A stretch of 64,000 nt of DNA from Protaetiibacter sp. (GTDB lineage: Bacteria > Actinomycetota > Actinomycetes > Actinomycetales > Microbacteriaceae). Location: assembly GCA_030150265.1 (NCBI GenBank), contig JASLGG010000043.1, positions 5,200-69,199 on the forward strand, in the 5' to 3' direction. The notes below the pieces were generated by a model. The model made no database searches. It saw nothing but the letters and a program-made list of their open reading frames with translations, and was not told the DNA's origin. The translations under genes were made by a program, and so were the position numbers. Shown in pieces: positions 36,128-44,307 of the stretch; position 1 is the stretch's first letter; every line of letters begins with the position of its first letter.

Positions 36128-37165
36128 TCAGCTCCCTTCCGGAGCGGGTCGGGCCAGGATGAGCAGGTCGTCGCCGAGCTGCTCGACGCTCGCGATGCGG
36201 AGGCGGCGCATGCCGTCCATGCTGCGGATGCCGAGCTCGCCGAGCGCGAGGCGGTCGCCGCCCAGCAGCGCGGGGGCGAGATAGACGGCGTACTCGTCGG
36301 CGAGCCCGGCGGCGACCACGGCGGAGGCGAGCGTGGGCCCGCCCTCCACGTAGACGCGCCGGATGCCGCGAGCGTCGAGCTCGGCGAGCACGCGGGCGAG
36401 ATCGCGGGTGCCGGTCTCGAGGAGGCCGGCCGGATGGCGGCGGAGCGCGGCATCCGGCGGCACCGGGCGCTCGCCCAGCACGACGGGCAGGGGCTGGTGG
36501 GGGAGCAGCTCGCCGCCGTCGCCGCGTGCCGTGAGCGTCGGATCGTCGGCGAGCACCGTGCCGATGCCGACGAGGATCGCGTCGGATTCGGCGCGCTGCT
36601 CGTGCACGCGCTGACGTGCCGCGGTGCCGGTGATCCACTGGCTCGTGCCATCGGATGCGGCGGCGCGCCCGTCGAGCGTAGACGCCCACTTCACCGTGAC
36701 CCACGGGCGGTGCCGGGCGACGGCGACGAGCCAGACGTGCAGGAACGCGGCGACCTCGTCGGCGCGTACGCCCGGGATCACCTCGACCCCCGCGGCACGG
36801 AGCCGCTCGGCACCTCCCGCGGACTCGCGTCCGGGGTCGGTGACCGCGTAGACGACACGGGTGATGCCCGCGGCGATGAGGGCCTGGCTGCAGGGACCGG
36901 TACGGCCGGTGTGGTTGCAGGGCTCGAGGGTGACGACGGCGGTCAGGCCGCGGGCATCCGTCAGATGGGAGAGCGCGTCGACCTCGGCGTGCGGGGTGCC
37001 GGCGCCGCGGTGCCAGCCCTCGGCGACGATCTGCCCGGTGTCGTCGAGCAGCACGCAGCCGACCTGCGGGTTGCCGCCGGTGACCGGGCCGCGGGCGGCC
37101 AGCTCGAGGGCGCGGCGCATGGCTGCGTCGTACGCGACTGCGTCGTACGCGACTGCGTCGCTCAT
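36128..37165 (-). CDS. ribD: Bifunctional riboflavin deaminase/reductase
   Basis: The 345-residue protein deaminates and reduces the pyrimidine intermediate. The deaminase zinc site is HAEVDAL and PCNHTGRTGPC. The reductase part has WVTVKWASTLDGRAA and VEGGPTLASAVVA. The N-terminus contains a tandem duplication, AVAYDAVAYDAAM, encoded by a repeated 15-bp unit. It is the first gene of the rib operon, behind an FMN riboswitch. Confidence 0.95.
   Translation of the reverse strand: MSDAVAYDAVAYDAAMRRALELAARGPVTGGNPQVGCVLLDDTGQIVAEGWHRGAGTPHAEVDALSHLTDARGLTAVVTLEPCNHTGRTGPCSQALIAAGITRVVYAVTDPGRESAGGAERLRAAGVEVIPGVRADEVAAFLHVWLVAVARHRPWVTVKWASTLDGRAAASDGTSQWITGTAARQRVHEQRAESDAILVGIGTVLADDPTLTARGDGGELLPHQPLPVVLGERPVPPDAALRRHPAGLLETGTRDLARVLAELDARGIRRVYVEGGPTLASAVVAAGLADEYAVYLAPALLGGDRLALGELGIRSMDGMRRLRIASVEQLGDDLLILARPAPEGS
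37129..37158. repeat. 15-bp tandem repeat in the ribD 5' end
   Basis: TCGTACGCGACTGCG occurs twice in tandem and adds five residues (AVAYD) to the ribD N-terminus without changing the frame. Confidence 0.7.
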
Positions 37166-37239
37166 GGCGTCCCTTCCGGTTCCGGCCGGGGATGCGCGAC
37201 GCGAGTCGGCGGCGTCGGTTCGCGGACGACACCGACGCG

Positions 37240-37362
37240 TGCTGCCTCTCATCCGGACTGTAACCGTCGGTTCCGGAATTCCACCGGATCGGCCCGGCCT
37301 CTTGCGAGGCCGGGTTCGCGGACTTTGACCGCCGGTGCGGAGTTCCACCGCCCCCGGAGCAC
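37240..37362 (-). promoter_or_regulatory. FMN riboswitch (RFN element) of the riboflavin operon
   Basis: On the minus strand the conserved RFN blocks appear in order: GGGGGCGGTGGAACTCCGC, ACCGGCGGTCAAAGTCCGC, a variable hairpin GGCCTC-GCAA-GAGGCC, CCGGTGGAATTCCGG, and AACCGACGGTTACAGTCCGG then ATGAGAGG. It lies about 75 nt before ribD, so FMN should lower expression of the operon. Confidence 0.95.
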
Positions 37363-37400
37363 GTGCTTGGTTCGGAGTCTACAACGCGTCGCCGCGGACG

Positions 37401-38030
37401 TTATTCCCGAGGCCCGGTCGTCAGGAGCTCGACGATCGTGTCGAGTCGGGTGTCGATCCCGTCGAACCGCTTGTCCGCGGCATCGAACCGCTCGTCGACG
37501 GCGTCGAACCGCTTGTCGACGGCGTCGAATCGCGCATCCACAGCCTCGAACCGCGCATCCACGGAGTCGAACCGTGCATCCATGGCCTCGAACCGCGCAT
37601 CCACGGAGTCAAGTCGCTCGTCGACCGCGTCGAGTCGCGTCGTGAACTTCTCGTCCATCGCGTCGAGTCGCGTCGTGAACTTCTCGTCCATCGAATCGAG
37701 CCGGGCGGTGAGCCGCTCGTCGAGCAGGGTGACCTTCTTGTCGAGCTCCCCGAATTTGCCGGTCATCAGGATCACGTGATCCTTCACCATCGCGCCGTTG
37801 CGCTCGATGTCGTCGAGCTTGCGGTTGATGAGGCCGACCTCGGCGGTGACCCGTGCCCCGACGAACTCGGTCTTGGTGTCGAGCAGGCTGATTCGGTTGT
37901 TCAGCTCGTCGTGGTTCTTGCGCACCTCCTCGGTGAGGGTCGCGAGGTCGCGGTGGGTGCGATCGTGCGCGGCGGCGAGCAGAGCGACCCGCGGGTCAAG
38001 GGGTGCGACGGGCGCGGCGGCTGCGGGCAT
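37401..38030 (-). CDS. Coiled-coil repeat protein of unknown function
   Basis: The 209-residue protein has no signal peptide. After a helical N-terminus (residues 1-100), it contains three 11-residue repeats (DERLTARLDSM, DEKFTTRLDAM, DEKFTTRLDAV). Nine 7-residue repeats of the type DARFDAV run almost to the C-terminus. Both repeat lengths fit a left- or right-handed coiled coil with Phe/Leu and Val/Met in the core. It probably forms a long rod or oligomer. A GAGAGGA site precedes the ATG. I cannot assign a function. Confidence 0.75.
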   Translation of the reverse strand: MPAAAAPVAPLDPRVALLAAAHDRTHRDLATLTEEVRKNHDELNNRISLLDTKTEFVGARVTAEVGLINRKLDDIERNGAMVKDHVILMTGKFGELDKKVTLLDERLTARLDSMDEKFTTRLDAMDEKFTTRLDAVDERLDSVDARFEAMDARFDSVDARFEAVDARFDAVDKRFDAVDERFDAADKRFDGIDTRLDTIVELLTTGPRE

Positions 38031-38163
38031 CGGGGGTGTCCTCTCGGGTTCGCGGGCGGGATGTCGGCGAGGCTAACAAGGCCTCGCGGCGACCCGCCAG
38101 GACGTTTCACGAATCTTGGGGCAACTCGCTCCGGACCGGCATGTGGAGGAGTAGAGGGGCGGC

Positions 38164-38886
38164 TCAGCCCAGCAGCGCAGGCAGCTCCGCGAGCCCGTGG
38201 ATGACGTGCGCGCCCGCGGCCGCGGCGTCGGCGAGCTGCTCCCTGGTCGCCGTTCCGGCACGGTCGATCCAGATGCCGAGCATACCCGCCTGGGCGGCTC
38301 CGATCGCGTCCGTGCGCAGGCGGTCGCCCACGTAGCAGGCCTCCGCGGGGGAGACGCCGAAGCGGGCGGCCGCGAGTTCGAAGATGCGCGCATCCGGCTT
38401 CGCGACGCCCTCCTCGCCGCTCGCGATCACGTTCTCGAGCGGGATCAGGCGCTCGAGCCCCGTGCCGAGGATCTTCGCGGTCTGGAAGGCGAGGTCGCCG
38501 TTCGTGATGATGCCGAACTCGCGCGGAGCGAGAGCCGCGAGGCAGGGCGCCACGTCGTCGTGCAGTCGCCAGGTGGCCTCGTAGTGGTCGAGGTAGCTTT
38601 CGAACCACGCCTCCGCCGCCTCGTCGTCGAGCTCGATGCCGTACGGCGCCACGAAGCCACGAGCCCGCGCGCGCCGCTGCTCGAGGTAGTCGATCTCGCC
38701 CGCGAGATAGCGGTGGTAGTGGTGCTCCTCGAGCGCGTTCCAGCGGGCGAACTCGTCGGTCGCGTCGGCGGCGGCCACCGCCCCGCCGAGGGCCGTGCGG
38801 AAGGAGCGGATGCCTGCCTCGACCGACTCCCGGTGGGCGAACAGGGTGTCGTCGAGGTCGAAGAGCACGACGCGCACGGCGCTCAC
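38164..38886 (-). CDS. HAD-family hydrolase
   Basis: The 240-residue protein has the HAD motif I VLFDLDDTLFAH, motif II IITNGDLAF, motif III Lys in GVAKPDARIF, and motif IV GDRLRTDAIGA. The cap region is helical, as in YjjG-like nucleotidases and haloacid dehalogenase-type phosphatases. The substrate is uncertain. The GTG start overlaps the stop of the acetyltransferase gene (GTGA). Confidence 0.85.
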   Translation of the reverse strand: MSAVRVVLFDLDDTLFAHRESVEAGIRSFRTALGGAVAAADATDEFARWNALEEHHYHRYLAGEIDYLEQRRARARGFVAPYGIELDDEAAEAWFESYLDHYEATWRLHDDVAPCLAALAPREFGIITNGDLAFQTAKILGTGLERLIPLENVIASGEEGVAKPDARIFELAAARFGVSPAEACYVGDRLRTDAIGAAQAGMLGIWIDRAGTATREQLADAAAAGAHVIHGLAELPALLG

Positions 38887-39440
38887 AGGGGCCACCCCTC
38901 GCGCGGCGACCCGTCGTCGTCGCGCAGCAGATGGCCGTGCCAGCCCATCGGACGGCGTCCGTCGCGGAACGGGATGTCGACCGGCCGCTCCCCGTCGAAG
39001 CGGAAGCCGGCGGCCCGCACCACCCGCGCCGAGGCGACGTTGCCGGCCACCGCCTCCCAGCCGATCCGCTCCTCGCAGAGCTCCGCGAACACCCACGCGC
39101 ACACGCCGCGCACGGCCTCCGTCATGTAGCCGCGCCCGCGATACGGCGCCCCCATCCAGAAGCCGATGTCGTGTCGCTCCCGGCGCCAGCCGATCGAGCC
39201 GAGATGCGGACCGTCCTCGGCCTCCCGGATGCTCCACTGCGCGGCGTCGCCCGACTCCCAGCCCGGGCGGGCGAGCTCGCGCACGAACGACACGGCGTCT
39301 TCGCGGGCGTACGGCCAGGGGAGCATCGCGAGCATGTCGCGCATGAGCTCGTCCTGGCAGAGACGCGTGATCTGGTCGACGTCGTCGTCCGTCGGGATCG
39401 AGAGCACGAGCCGCTCGGTGCGGATGACGACGGGTTCCAT
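38883..39440 (-). CDS. GNAT-family N-acetyltransferase
   Basis: The 185-residue protein opens TERLVLSIPTDDDVDQI and contains the acetyl-CoA loop GAPYRGRGYMTEAVRGV, then GWEAVAGNVASARVVRAAGF, the RimJ/RimL-like pattern. The acceptor is unknown. It starts 2 nt after the trpS stop and overlaps the HAD gene, forming a likely trpS-GNAT-HAD unit. Confidence 0.88.
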   Translation of the reverse strand: MEPVVIRTERLVLSIPTDDDVDQITRLCQDELMRDMLAMLPWPYAREDAVSFVRELARPGWESGDAAQWSIREAEDGPHLGSIGWRRERHDIGFWMGAPYRGRGYMTEAVRGVCAWVFAELCEERIGWEAVAGNVASARVVRAAGFRFDGERPVDIPFRDGRRPMGWHGHLLRDDDGSPREGWPL

Positions 39441-39442
39441 CG

Positions 39443-40447
39443 TCAGCGCCGCGGCAGGAAGCCGATGCGGTCGTAGACCCGCGCGAGGGTGGCTTCGGCG
39501 ATCGCGTTCGCGCGCTCGGCGTTGCTCGCGAGCACCCGGTCCAGCTCGGCCGGGTCGGCGAGCAGCTCGAGGGCGCGCTCACGCACCGGGCCGAACTCGG
39601 CGACCACGGCATCCGCGACGGCGCCCTTGAGGTCGCCGTAGCCGCGGCCCGCGAACTCGTGCTCGAGGGTGTCGATCGAGGTTCCGCCGAGCACCGACAG
39701 CAGCGTCAGCAGGTTGGAGACGCCGGGCTTCGCCGCGGGGTCGTAGTGCACCGAGCCGTCGGCGTCGGTCACCGCCGACTTGATCTTCTTGACCAGCCGC
39801 GTCGGCTCGTCCAGCAGCCACAGGATGCCGTTCTCGGTCTCGCCCGACTTCGACATCTTCGCGGTCGGGTTCTGCAGGTCGTAGACCTTCGCGGTCTCCT
39901 TGAGGATCGACACCTCGGGCACCACGAAGGTCTCTCCGAAGCGCGAGTTGAAGCGCTGCGCGAGGTCGCGGGTGAGCTCGATGTGCTGGCGCTGGTCCTC
40001 GCCGACGGGCACGATCTCGGCGTCGTAGAGCAGCACGTCGGCGGCCTGCAGGATCGGATAGGTGAAGAGGCCGACGGATGCCGAGTCGGCACCCTGCCTG
40101 GCGGACTTGTCCTTGAACTGGGTCATCCGGCTCGCCTCGCCGAAGCCCGTGATGGTGTTGAGCACCCACGCGAGCTGCGCGTGCGCCGGCACCTGGGACT
40201 GCACGAACAGCGTCGAGGCGGTCGGGTCGATGCCGGCTGCGATGTACTGCGCGGCGGTACGCCGTGTCTTCTCGCGGAGGGATGCGGGATCCTGCGGCAC
40301 GGTGATCGCGTGCAGGTCGACGACGCAGAAGATCGCGTCGTAGTCGCTCTGCAGCTGCTTCCACTGCAGGAGGGCGCCGATGTAGTTGCCCGCGTGGAGC
40401 GAGTCGGCGGAGGGTTGCATGCCCGAGAACAGGCGGGGCTTGGTCAT
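39443..40447 (-). CDS. trpS: Tryptophanyl-tRNA synthetase
   Basis: This 334-residue class I synthetase charges tRNA-Trp. The HIGH-type motif is HAGNYIGAL and the KMSKS motif is AKMSKSGET. VEDQRQH-like sequence is present as GEDQRQHIELTRDL. I chose ATG 40447 because AAGGA lies 8 nt upstream; a longer start at 40480 would add 11 residues without family support. Confidence 0.95.
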   Translation of the reverse strand: MTKPRLFSGMQPSADSLHAGNYIGALLQWKQLQSDYDAIFCVVDLHAITVPQDPASLREKTRRTAAQYIAAGIDPTASTLFVQSQVPAHAQLAWVLNTITGFGEASRMTQFKDKSARQGADSASVGLFTYPILQAADVLLYDAEIVPVGEDQRQHIELTRDLAQRFNSRFGETFVVPEVSILKETAKVYDLQNPTAKMSKSGETENGILWLLDEPTRLVKKIKSAVTDADGSVHYDPAAKPGVSNLLTLLSVLGGTSIDTLEHEFAGRGYGDLKGAVADAVVAEFGPVRERALELLADPAELDRVLASNAERANAIAEATLARVYDRIGFLPRR

Positions 40448-40510
40448 GGGTGGGGTCCTTGGATCGGCGGATTTCGACACGCCTGCTGTGCAGGCTACTC
40501 AATCTGCGGT

Positions 40511-41347
40511 CTACGAGACCGCATAGTCGACGACGACGGGGGCGTGGTCGGACCATCGCTCGTCGTAGGCCGCCGCGCGGTCGATCGTGTAGGAGGTCAC
40601 CTTCTCGGCGAGCGCCGGAGTCGCCAGGTGGTAGTCGATGCGCCATCCGGTGTCGGTGTCGAAGGCCTGGCCGCGCTGCGACCACCAGGTGTAGGGGCCG
40701 GGCACCTCGCCCGCCCAGCGGCGGCCGACGTCGACCCAGCCGAGGCCGGCGCCCGCGTTGTAGCCGTCGTCGGTTTCGGCCCCGAGGATGCGATCGAAGT
40801 AGGCGCGCTCCTCGGGCAGGAAGCCGGCCCGCTTGACGTTGCCCTTCCAGTTCTTGATGTCGAGGGTGCGGTGGCCGACGTTGAGGTCGCCGACCACGAG
40901 CGCGAGCGGGTTGTGCTCGGCGAGCTTCGGCAGGCGCTCGACGAAGGCCTCGAGGAACTTGTACTTCTCGACCTGTTTGGGGGTGTCGGCCTCGCCGGAG
41001 TTCACGTAGCACGAGACCACCGTCACGATCGTGCCGTCGACGTCGTAGTCGGCCTCGAGCCAGCGGCCCGCCGAGTCGAAGTCGTCGGGGCCGAAGGTCA
41101 CGCGGTGGAGGTCGGCCTTGCGACGGCTCGCGAGCGCCACGCCCGCGCGGCCCTTCGCGGTCGCCGGGTCGTGCAGCACGTCCCACTCCTCGCCGAGGAG
41201 CGCCGTGAGGTCGTCGGTCTCGGCGCGCACCTCCTGGAGCGCCAGGATGTCGACCCCGCGGGGGGCGAGCCACTCGCCCATGCCCTTGCGGTACGCGGCG
41301 CGCACGCCGTTGACGTTGACCGAGGCGATGCGGAGGGGGCGTGACAC
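40511..41347 (-). CDS. xth: Exodeoxyribonuclease III
   Basis: The 278-residue AP endonuclease/3'-5' exonuclease acts in base-excision repair. Family motifs are IASVNVNGVRAA, ALQEVRAE, VVGDLNVGHRTLDIKNWKGN and the C-terminal RIDYHLAT with WSDHAPVVVDY. The GTG start is supported by a TAGAGT -10 box 7 nt upstream. Confidence 0.93.
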   Translation of the reverse strand: MSRPLRIASVNVNGVRAAYRKGMGEWLAPRGVDILALQEVRAETDDLTALLGEEWDVLHDPATAKGRAGVALASRRKADLHRVTFGPDDFDSAGRWLEADYDVDGTIVTVVSCYVNSGEADTPKQVEKYKFLEAFVERLPKLAEHNPLALVVGDLNVGHRTLDIKNWKGNVKRAGFLPEERAYFDRILGAETDDGYNAGAGLGWVDVGRRWAGEVPGPYTWWSQRGQAFDTDTGWRIDYHLATPALAEKVTSYTIDRAAAYDERWSDHAPVVVDYAVS

Positions 41348-41354
41348 GCCTCCA

Positions 41355-41360
41355 ACTCTA
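41355..41360 (-). promoter_or_regulatory. -10 box of xth, probable leaderless transcript
   Basis: On the minus strand TAGAGT is followed by TGGAGGC and the GTG. GGAGG is only 1 nt from the GTG, too close to serve as a normal ribosome site. Confidence 0.45.
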
Positions 41361-41361
41361 G

Positions 41362-42411
41362 TCAGGGCCGCCGACGTCCGAAGAGGCGCCGCCAGAAGCC
41401 CGGCCGCGAGGCCTCGAGCTCGGCGCGCACCTCCTCGCGCAGCCGCGCGTGCTCGGCGGCTGCGGCCCGGGCTCGCTCCGCGGCGAGCCGCCTGTCGAGC
41501 GGCACCCCGGCATCCTTCATCGACACGAAGACCCAGCAGGCCGCGATGAGGATCACCTGGCAGATGAGCGTGAACCAGATGAGCAGCCCGATGATGACGG
41601 CGAACCCCGCGAGCAGCGGATTGCGGGTGGCACCGCCGAGCAGCGTCGTGCCGAGCACTTTGAGCACCCCGAGCGCGAACGCGCCGAGCAGCGAGCCCGG
41701 CGCGAGGAACCGCAGCGGGATGTGCACCCCGGCGAGCACGCGGTAGAGCGCCGCGAGGACGACGGTGTCGAGCGCGAACATCACGCCGGCCGAGAGCGCG
41801 CGGGCGCTCAGCGCGACCGCGGCGGTGTCCCGGATGCCGAGCCAGCCGAGCACGCCGTCGATCGCCTGCGACGACAGCACCGTGAGGCCGGCCGACACGA
41901 GCAGCAGGGCTCCGAAGCCGAGCGCGAGCCCGAGATCCTTGAGCTTCAGCAGCAGGAAGTTGGTGCGGGGGCCGGGCAGGTCGCCGAGCAGCCGGATGGC
42001 GTCGCGCGCGGAGGCGAGCCAGCCGAGCGCGGTCACGAGCAGGCCGGCGAGCGCGATCGAGCCCGTCCAGGTCAGCACCGTGGTGTTGACGAGATCGGAG
42101 GGGCGGATCGCGCCTCCGCTTCCCGTATCGATCAGGCCCGGGACCGCGCTCGCGATCAGCGCGAAGAGCGCGTCCTGCAGCGCGCGGTTGCCGGCCAGCA
42201 CGATCCCGAACACCGAGAAGGCCACCCACACGGCGGCGAACACCGCGAACACCGCCTGGTTGGAGAGCCCCGATGCGAGCAGCGGCCCGCGGTGGTCGGA
42301 GTAGTCGCGGAACACCCGCACGGGCTTGAGCCGCATCGTGCCGTCGACGATCCGCCGCGCGCGCGGCACGAGACCGGGCTTCCCCGCATCCGGCTCGGAC
42401 GTCTCGGCCAT
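41362..42411 (-). CDS. YihY/BrkB-family membrane protein
   Basis: The 349-residue protein has six hydrophobic helices starting around residue 50 (LSNQAVFAVFAAVWVAFSVF). It ends in a charged, Ala/Glu/Arg-rich cytoplasmic tail (residues ~300-349). This is the YihY/BrkB family, often mislabelled ribonuclease BN; its transport role is unknown. ATG 42411 fits the TAGCGT -10 box 6 nt upstream better than the adjacent GTG at 42414. Confidence 0.88.
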   Translation of the reverse strand: MAETSEPDAGKPGLVPRARRIVDGTMRLKPVRVFRDYSDHRGPLLASGLSNQAVFAVFAAVWVAFSVFGIVLAGNRALQDALFALIASAVPGLIDTGSGGAIRPSDLVNTTVLTWTGSIALAGLLVTALGWLASARDAIRLLGDLPGPRTNFLLLKLKDLGLALGFGALLLVSAGLTVLSSQAIDGVLGWLGIRDTAAVALSARALSAGVMFALDTVVLAALYRVLAGVHIPLRFLAPGSLLGAFALGVLKVLGTTLLGGATRNPLLAGFAVIIGLLIWFTLICQVILIAACWVFVSMKDAGVPLDRRLAAERARAAAAEHARLREEVRAELEASRPGFWRRLFGRRRP

Positions 42412-42417
42412 CACCCC

Positions 42418-42423
42418 ACGCTA
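42418..42423 (-). promoter_or_regulatory. -10 box of the YihY gene, probable leaderless transcript
   Basis: On the minus strand TAGCGT is followed by GGGGTG and ATG. Confidence 0.45.
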
Positions 42424-42452
42424 CCCGCAGGGGTGCCGGATGCCCCGGCCGG

Positions 42453-43301
42453 CTACCAGCCCGAGCCCGGCGTGCTCAGCACCCGCGCGGCCGAGGCGAT
42501 GCCGGCCTGAGCGGCGGCCTCGGGCGTCGCGTCGTCGACGAGCGCCATCAGGAACCCGGCGGCGAAGGCGTCGCCCGCGCCCGTGGTGTCGACGACATCC
42601 GGCACGAGGGGCACCGCGAGGTCGATCGTGTCGTCGGCGGTGCGCACCGTCACGGGATCGGGGCCGCGCTTCACCACGACGATCGGCGCGGGTCGTGCGT
42701 CGGCGGTGTCCCAGCCGAGGAAGGCGGCCTCTTCGGCGTTCGCGAGCACGACGCGGGGCGTCATCGCCTCGAGCAGCTCCGCCACCCGCTCGACCCCGAG
42801 GCCGCGCAGGAGGGAGAGGGAGGAGGCGTCGACGCTCACCGGGATGCCGCGTCGCGCCGCCTCGCGGGCGAGCTCGAGGAAGACCGGCACCTGCTCCGGC
42901 GTGCCGAGGCCGTACATCGGCACGTGCAGCCAGTGGGCTCCCGCGAGCCACTCGGGGTCGATGGGCTCGAGCTCGGCCGCGGCCGCGCGGTCGGGCAGCA
43001 TGCTGCGCTCGCCGGTCTCGTCGATGAGGATCACGATCGTGCCCGTGCGCCCGCCGCGCTGCAGGCGGGTGTCGATGCCGATGCCCTGCAGCACGCTCTC
43101 GAGCGCGGTGCCCGCCGCGTCGTCGCCGACGCGTCCGATGAACCGGGCGGCGCCGCCCTGGCGCGCGACGGCTGCCGCGACGTTGGCCGCCGATCCGCCC
43201 TGCGCGCGGAAGATGCGCACGGGCGTGTCGGTGCCGCGCTCGATGTGCTGGGTGCCCCAGACGACGACATCCTCGACGATGTCGCCCGCGACGGCGATCA
43301 T
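42453..43301 (-). CDS. psuK: Pseudouridine kinase (PfkB family)
   Basis: The 282-residue sugar-kinase-like protein has GGSAANVAAAVARQGG near residue 32 and the catalytic PfkB signature DVVDTTGAGDAFAAGF near the C-terminus. Alone it could be any PfkB kinase. Its overlap (TGATG) with the pseudouridine-5'-phosphate glycosidase gene makes pseudouridine the likely substrate. It supplies pseudouridine 5'-phosphate to PsuG. Confidence 0.85.
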   Translation of the reverse strand: MIAVAGDIVEDVVVWGTQHIERGTDTPVRIFRAQGGSAANVAAAVARQGGAARFIGRVGDDAAGTALESVLQGIGIDTRLQRGGRTGTIVILIDETGERSMLPDRAAAAELEPIDPEWLAGAHWLHVPMYGLGTPEQVPVFLELAREAARRGIPVSVDASSLSLLRGLGVERVAELLEAMTPRVVLANAEEAAFLGWDTADARPAPIVVVKRGPDPVTVRTADDTIDLAVPLVPDVVDTTGAGDAFAAGFLMALVDDATPEAAAQAGIASAARVLSTPGSGW

Positions 43302-44212
43302 CAGCGCAGCGAGGCCGCGATCTGCGCGCCGAGCGCGACGTTGCCGCGGTAGACGGCGACGTTCACGTCGAGGCTGCGTCCACCGGTCTCCCGCTGGATG
43401 AAGTCGAGCAGGAACGGGGTCGTGTCGTGCCCGCTGATGCCGGCCGCCTCGGCCGCGGCCCAGGCCTTGGCGAGCACCGCGTCGTGCACCTCCACGGGGA
43501 GCTGCGCGTCCGCGGCGACGGGGTTCGCCACGAGCACGGTGGAGCGGATCTCGAGCTCGTCGCGCGCGGCGACGATGTCGGCGATCTCGGCGGTGCTGTC
43601 GACGGAGTACTCCAGGTCGTAGCCCGAGTCGGAGATGTAGAAGCCGGGGTAGTCGGTCGTGCGGTAGCCCACGACGGCGAGGTTGAGCGTCTCGAGGCGC
43701 TCGAGGGTGAGCGGGATGTCGAGGATCGACTTGACGCCGGCGCTCACCACGACCAGGGGGAGCCCCGCGAGGGTCGTGAGGTCGGCGGACTCGTCGAAGG
43801 TCTCCTGGGCGCCGCGGTGCACGCCGCCGAGCCCGCCCGTCGAGAACACCCGGATGCCGGCCCGCACCGCGAGGTAGGCGGTCGCCGCGACGGTGGTGCC
43901 GCCTCCGAGGCGCTTGGCCGCGGCCACGGGGATGTCGCGCACGCTGACCTTCACGACGCTGTCGTCGTTCGAGAGGCGCACGATCTGCTCCTCGGAGAGG
44001 CCGACGGTGGCGACGCCGTCGACGAGGCCGATCGTCGCGGGCACGGCGCCCGCCTTGCGCACGATCTCCTCGGCCTCGAGGGCCACCTCGACGTTCCGGG
44101 GCCGGGGGAGACCGTGCGTGAAGATCGTCGACTCGAGCGCGAGCACCGGCGTGCCCGCCGCGACCGCATCCCGAACCTCGGCTGACACCGCGAAAGCCTG
44201 CGTGGCCATCAT
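43301..44212 (-). CDS. psuG: Pseudouridine-5'-phosphate glycosidase
   Basis: This 303-residue enzyme splits pseudouridine 5'-phosphate into uracil and ribose 5-phosphate. Family motifs are LALESTIFTHGLPRPRN, FSTGGLGGVHRGA and SAGVKSILDIPLTLE. It ends in a 1-nt overlap with psuK. GGAAAGGG lies 4 nt before the first of two ATG codons. The LysR gene is divergent, 92 bp away, and is probably its activator. Confidence 0.93.
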   Translation of the reverse strand: MMATQAFAVSAEVRDAVAAGTPVLALESTIFTHGLPRPRNVEVALEAEEIVRKAGAVPATIGLVDGVATVGLSEEQIVRLSNDDSVVKVSVRDIPVAAAKRLGGGTTVAATAYLAVRAGIRVFSTGGLGGVHRGAQETFDESADLTTLAGLPLVVVSAGVKSILDIPLTLERLETLNLAVVGYRTTDYPGFYISDSGYDLEYSVDSTAEIADIVAARDELEIRSTVLVANPVAADAQLPVEVHDAVLAKAWAAAEAAGISGHDTTPFLLDFIQRETGGRSLDVNVAVYRGNVALGAQIAASLR

Positions 44213-44244
44213 CCATCCCTTTCCTCGGAGAACTGTCCGATCCC

Positions 44245-44250
44245 ACGCTA
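44245..44250 (-). promoter_or_regulatory. Putative -10 box of psuGK
   Basis: On the minus strand TAGCGT lies about 32 nt before the psuG ATG, leaving room for a short leader with a ribosome site. Confidence 0.4.
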
Positions 44251-44268
44251 CGGGCACGGCGTCATCGC

Positions 44269-44282
44269 ATCAACGCGATGAT
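44269..44282. promoter_or_regulatory. LysR-type operator between psuG and its regulator
   Basis: ATCAACGCGATGAT is a palindrome at 12 of 14 positions with outer arms ATCA and TGAT. It lies between the two divergent starts, where a LysR box is expected. Confidence 0.6.
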
Positions 44283-44295
44283 TCCGGATGATTGA

Positions 44296-44301
44296 TAAGG
44301 T
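44296..44301 (+). promoter_or_regulatory. -10 box of the LysR gene, probable leaderless transcript
   Basis: TAAGGT lies 6 nt before ATG 44308 and only 3 nt before the ATG at 44305, so 44308 is preferred. Confidence 0.45.
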
Positions 44302-44307
44302 TCGATG

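Noticed and set aside
44305..44307. ATG 44305 as the LysR start
   Set aside because: It lies 3 nt from the -10 box, whereas ATG 44308 lies at the 6-nt spacing seen in the other leaderless genes and gives the usual MDVSLRQ opening.
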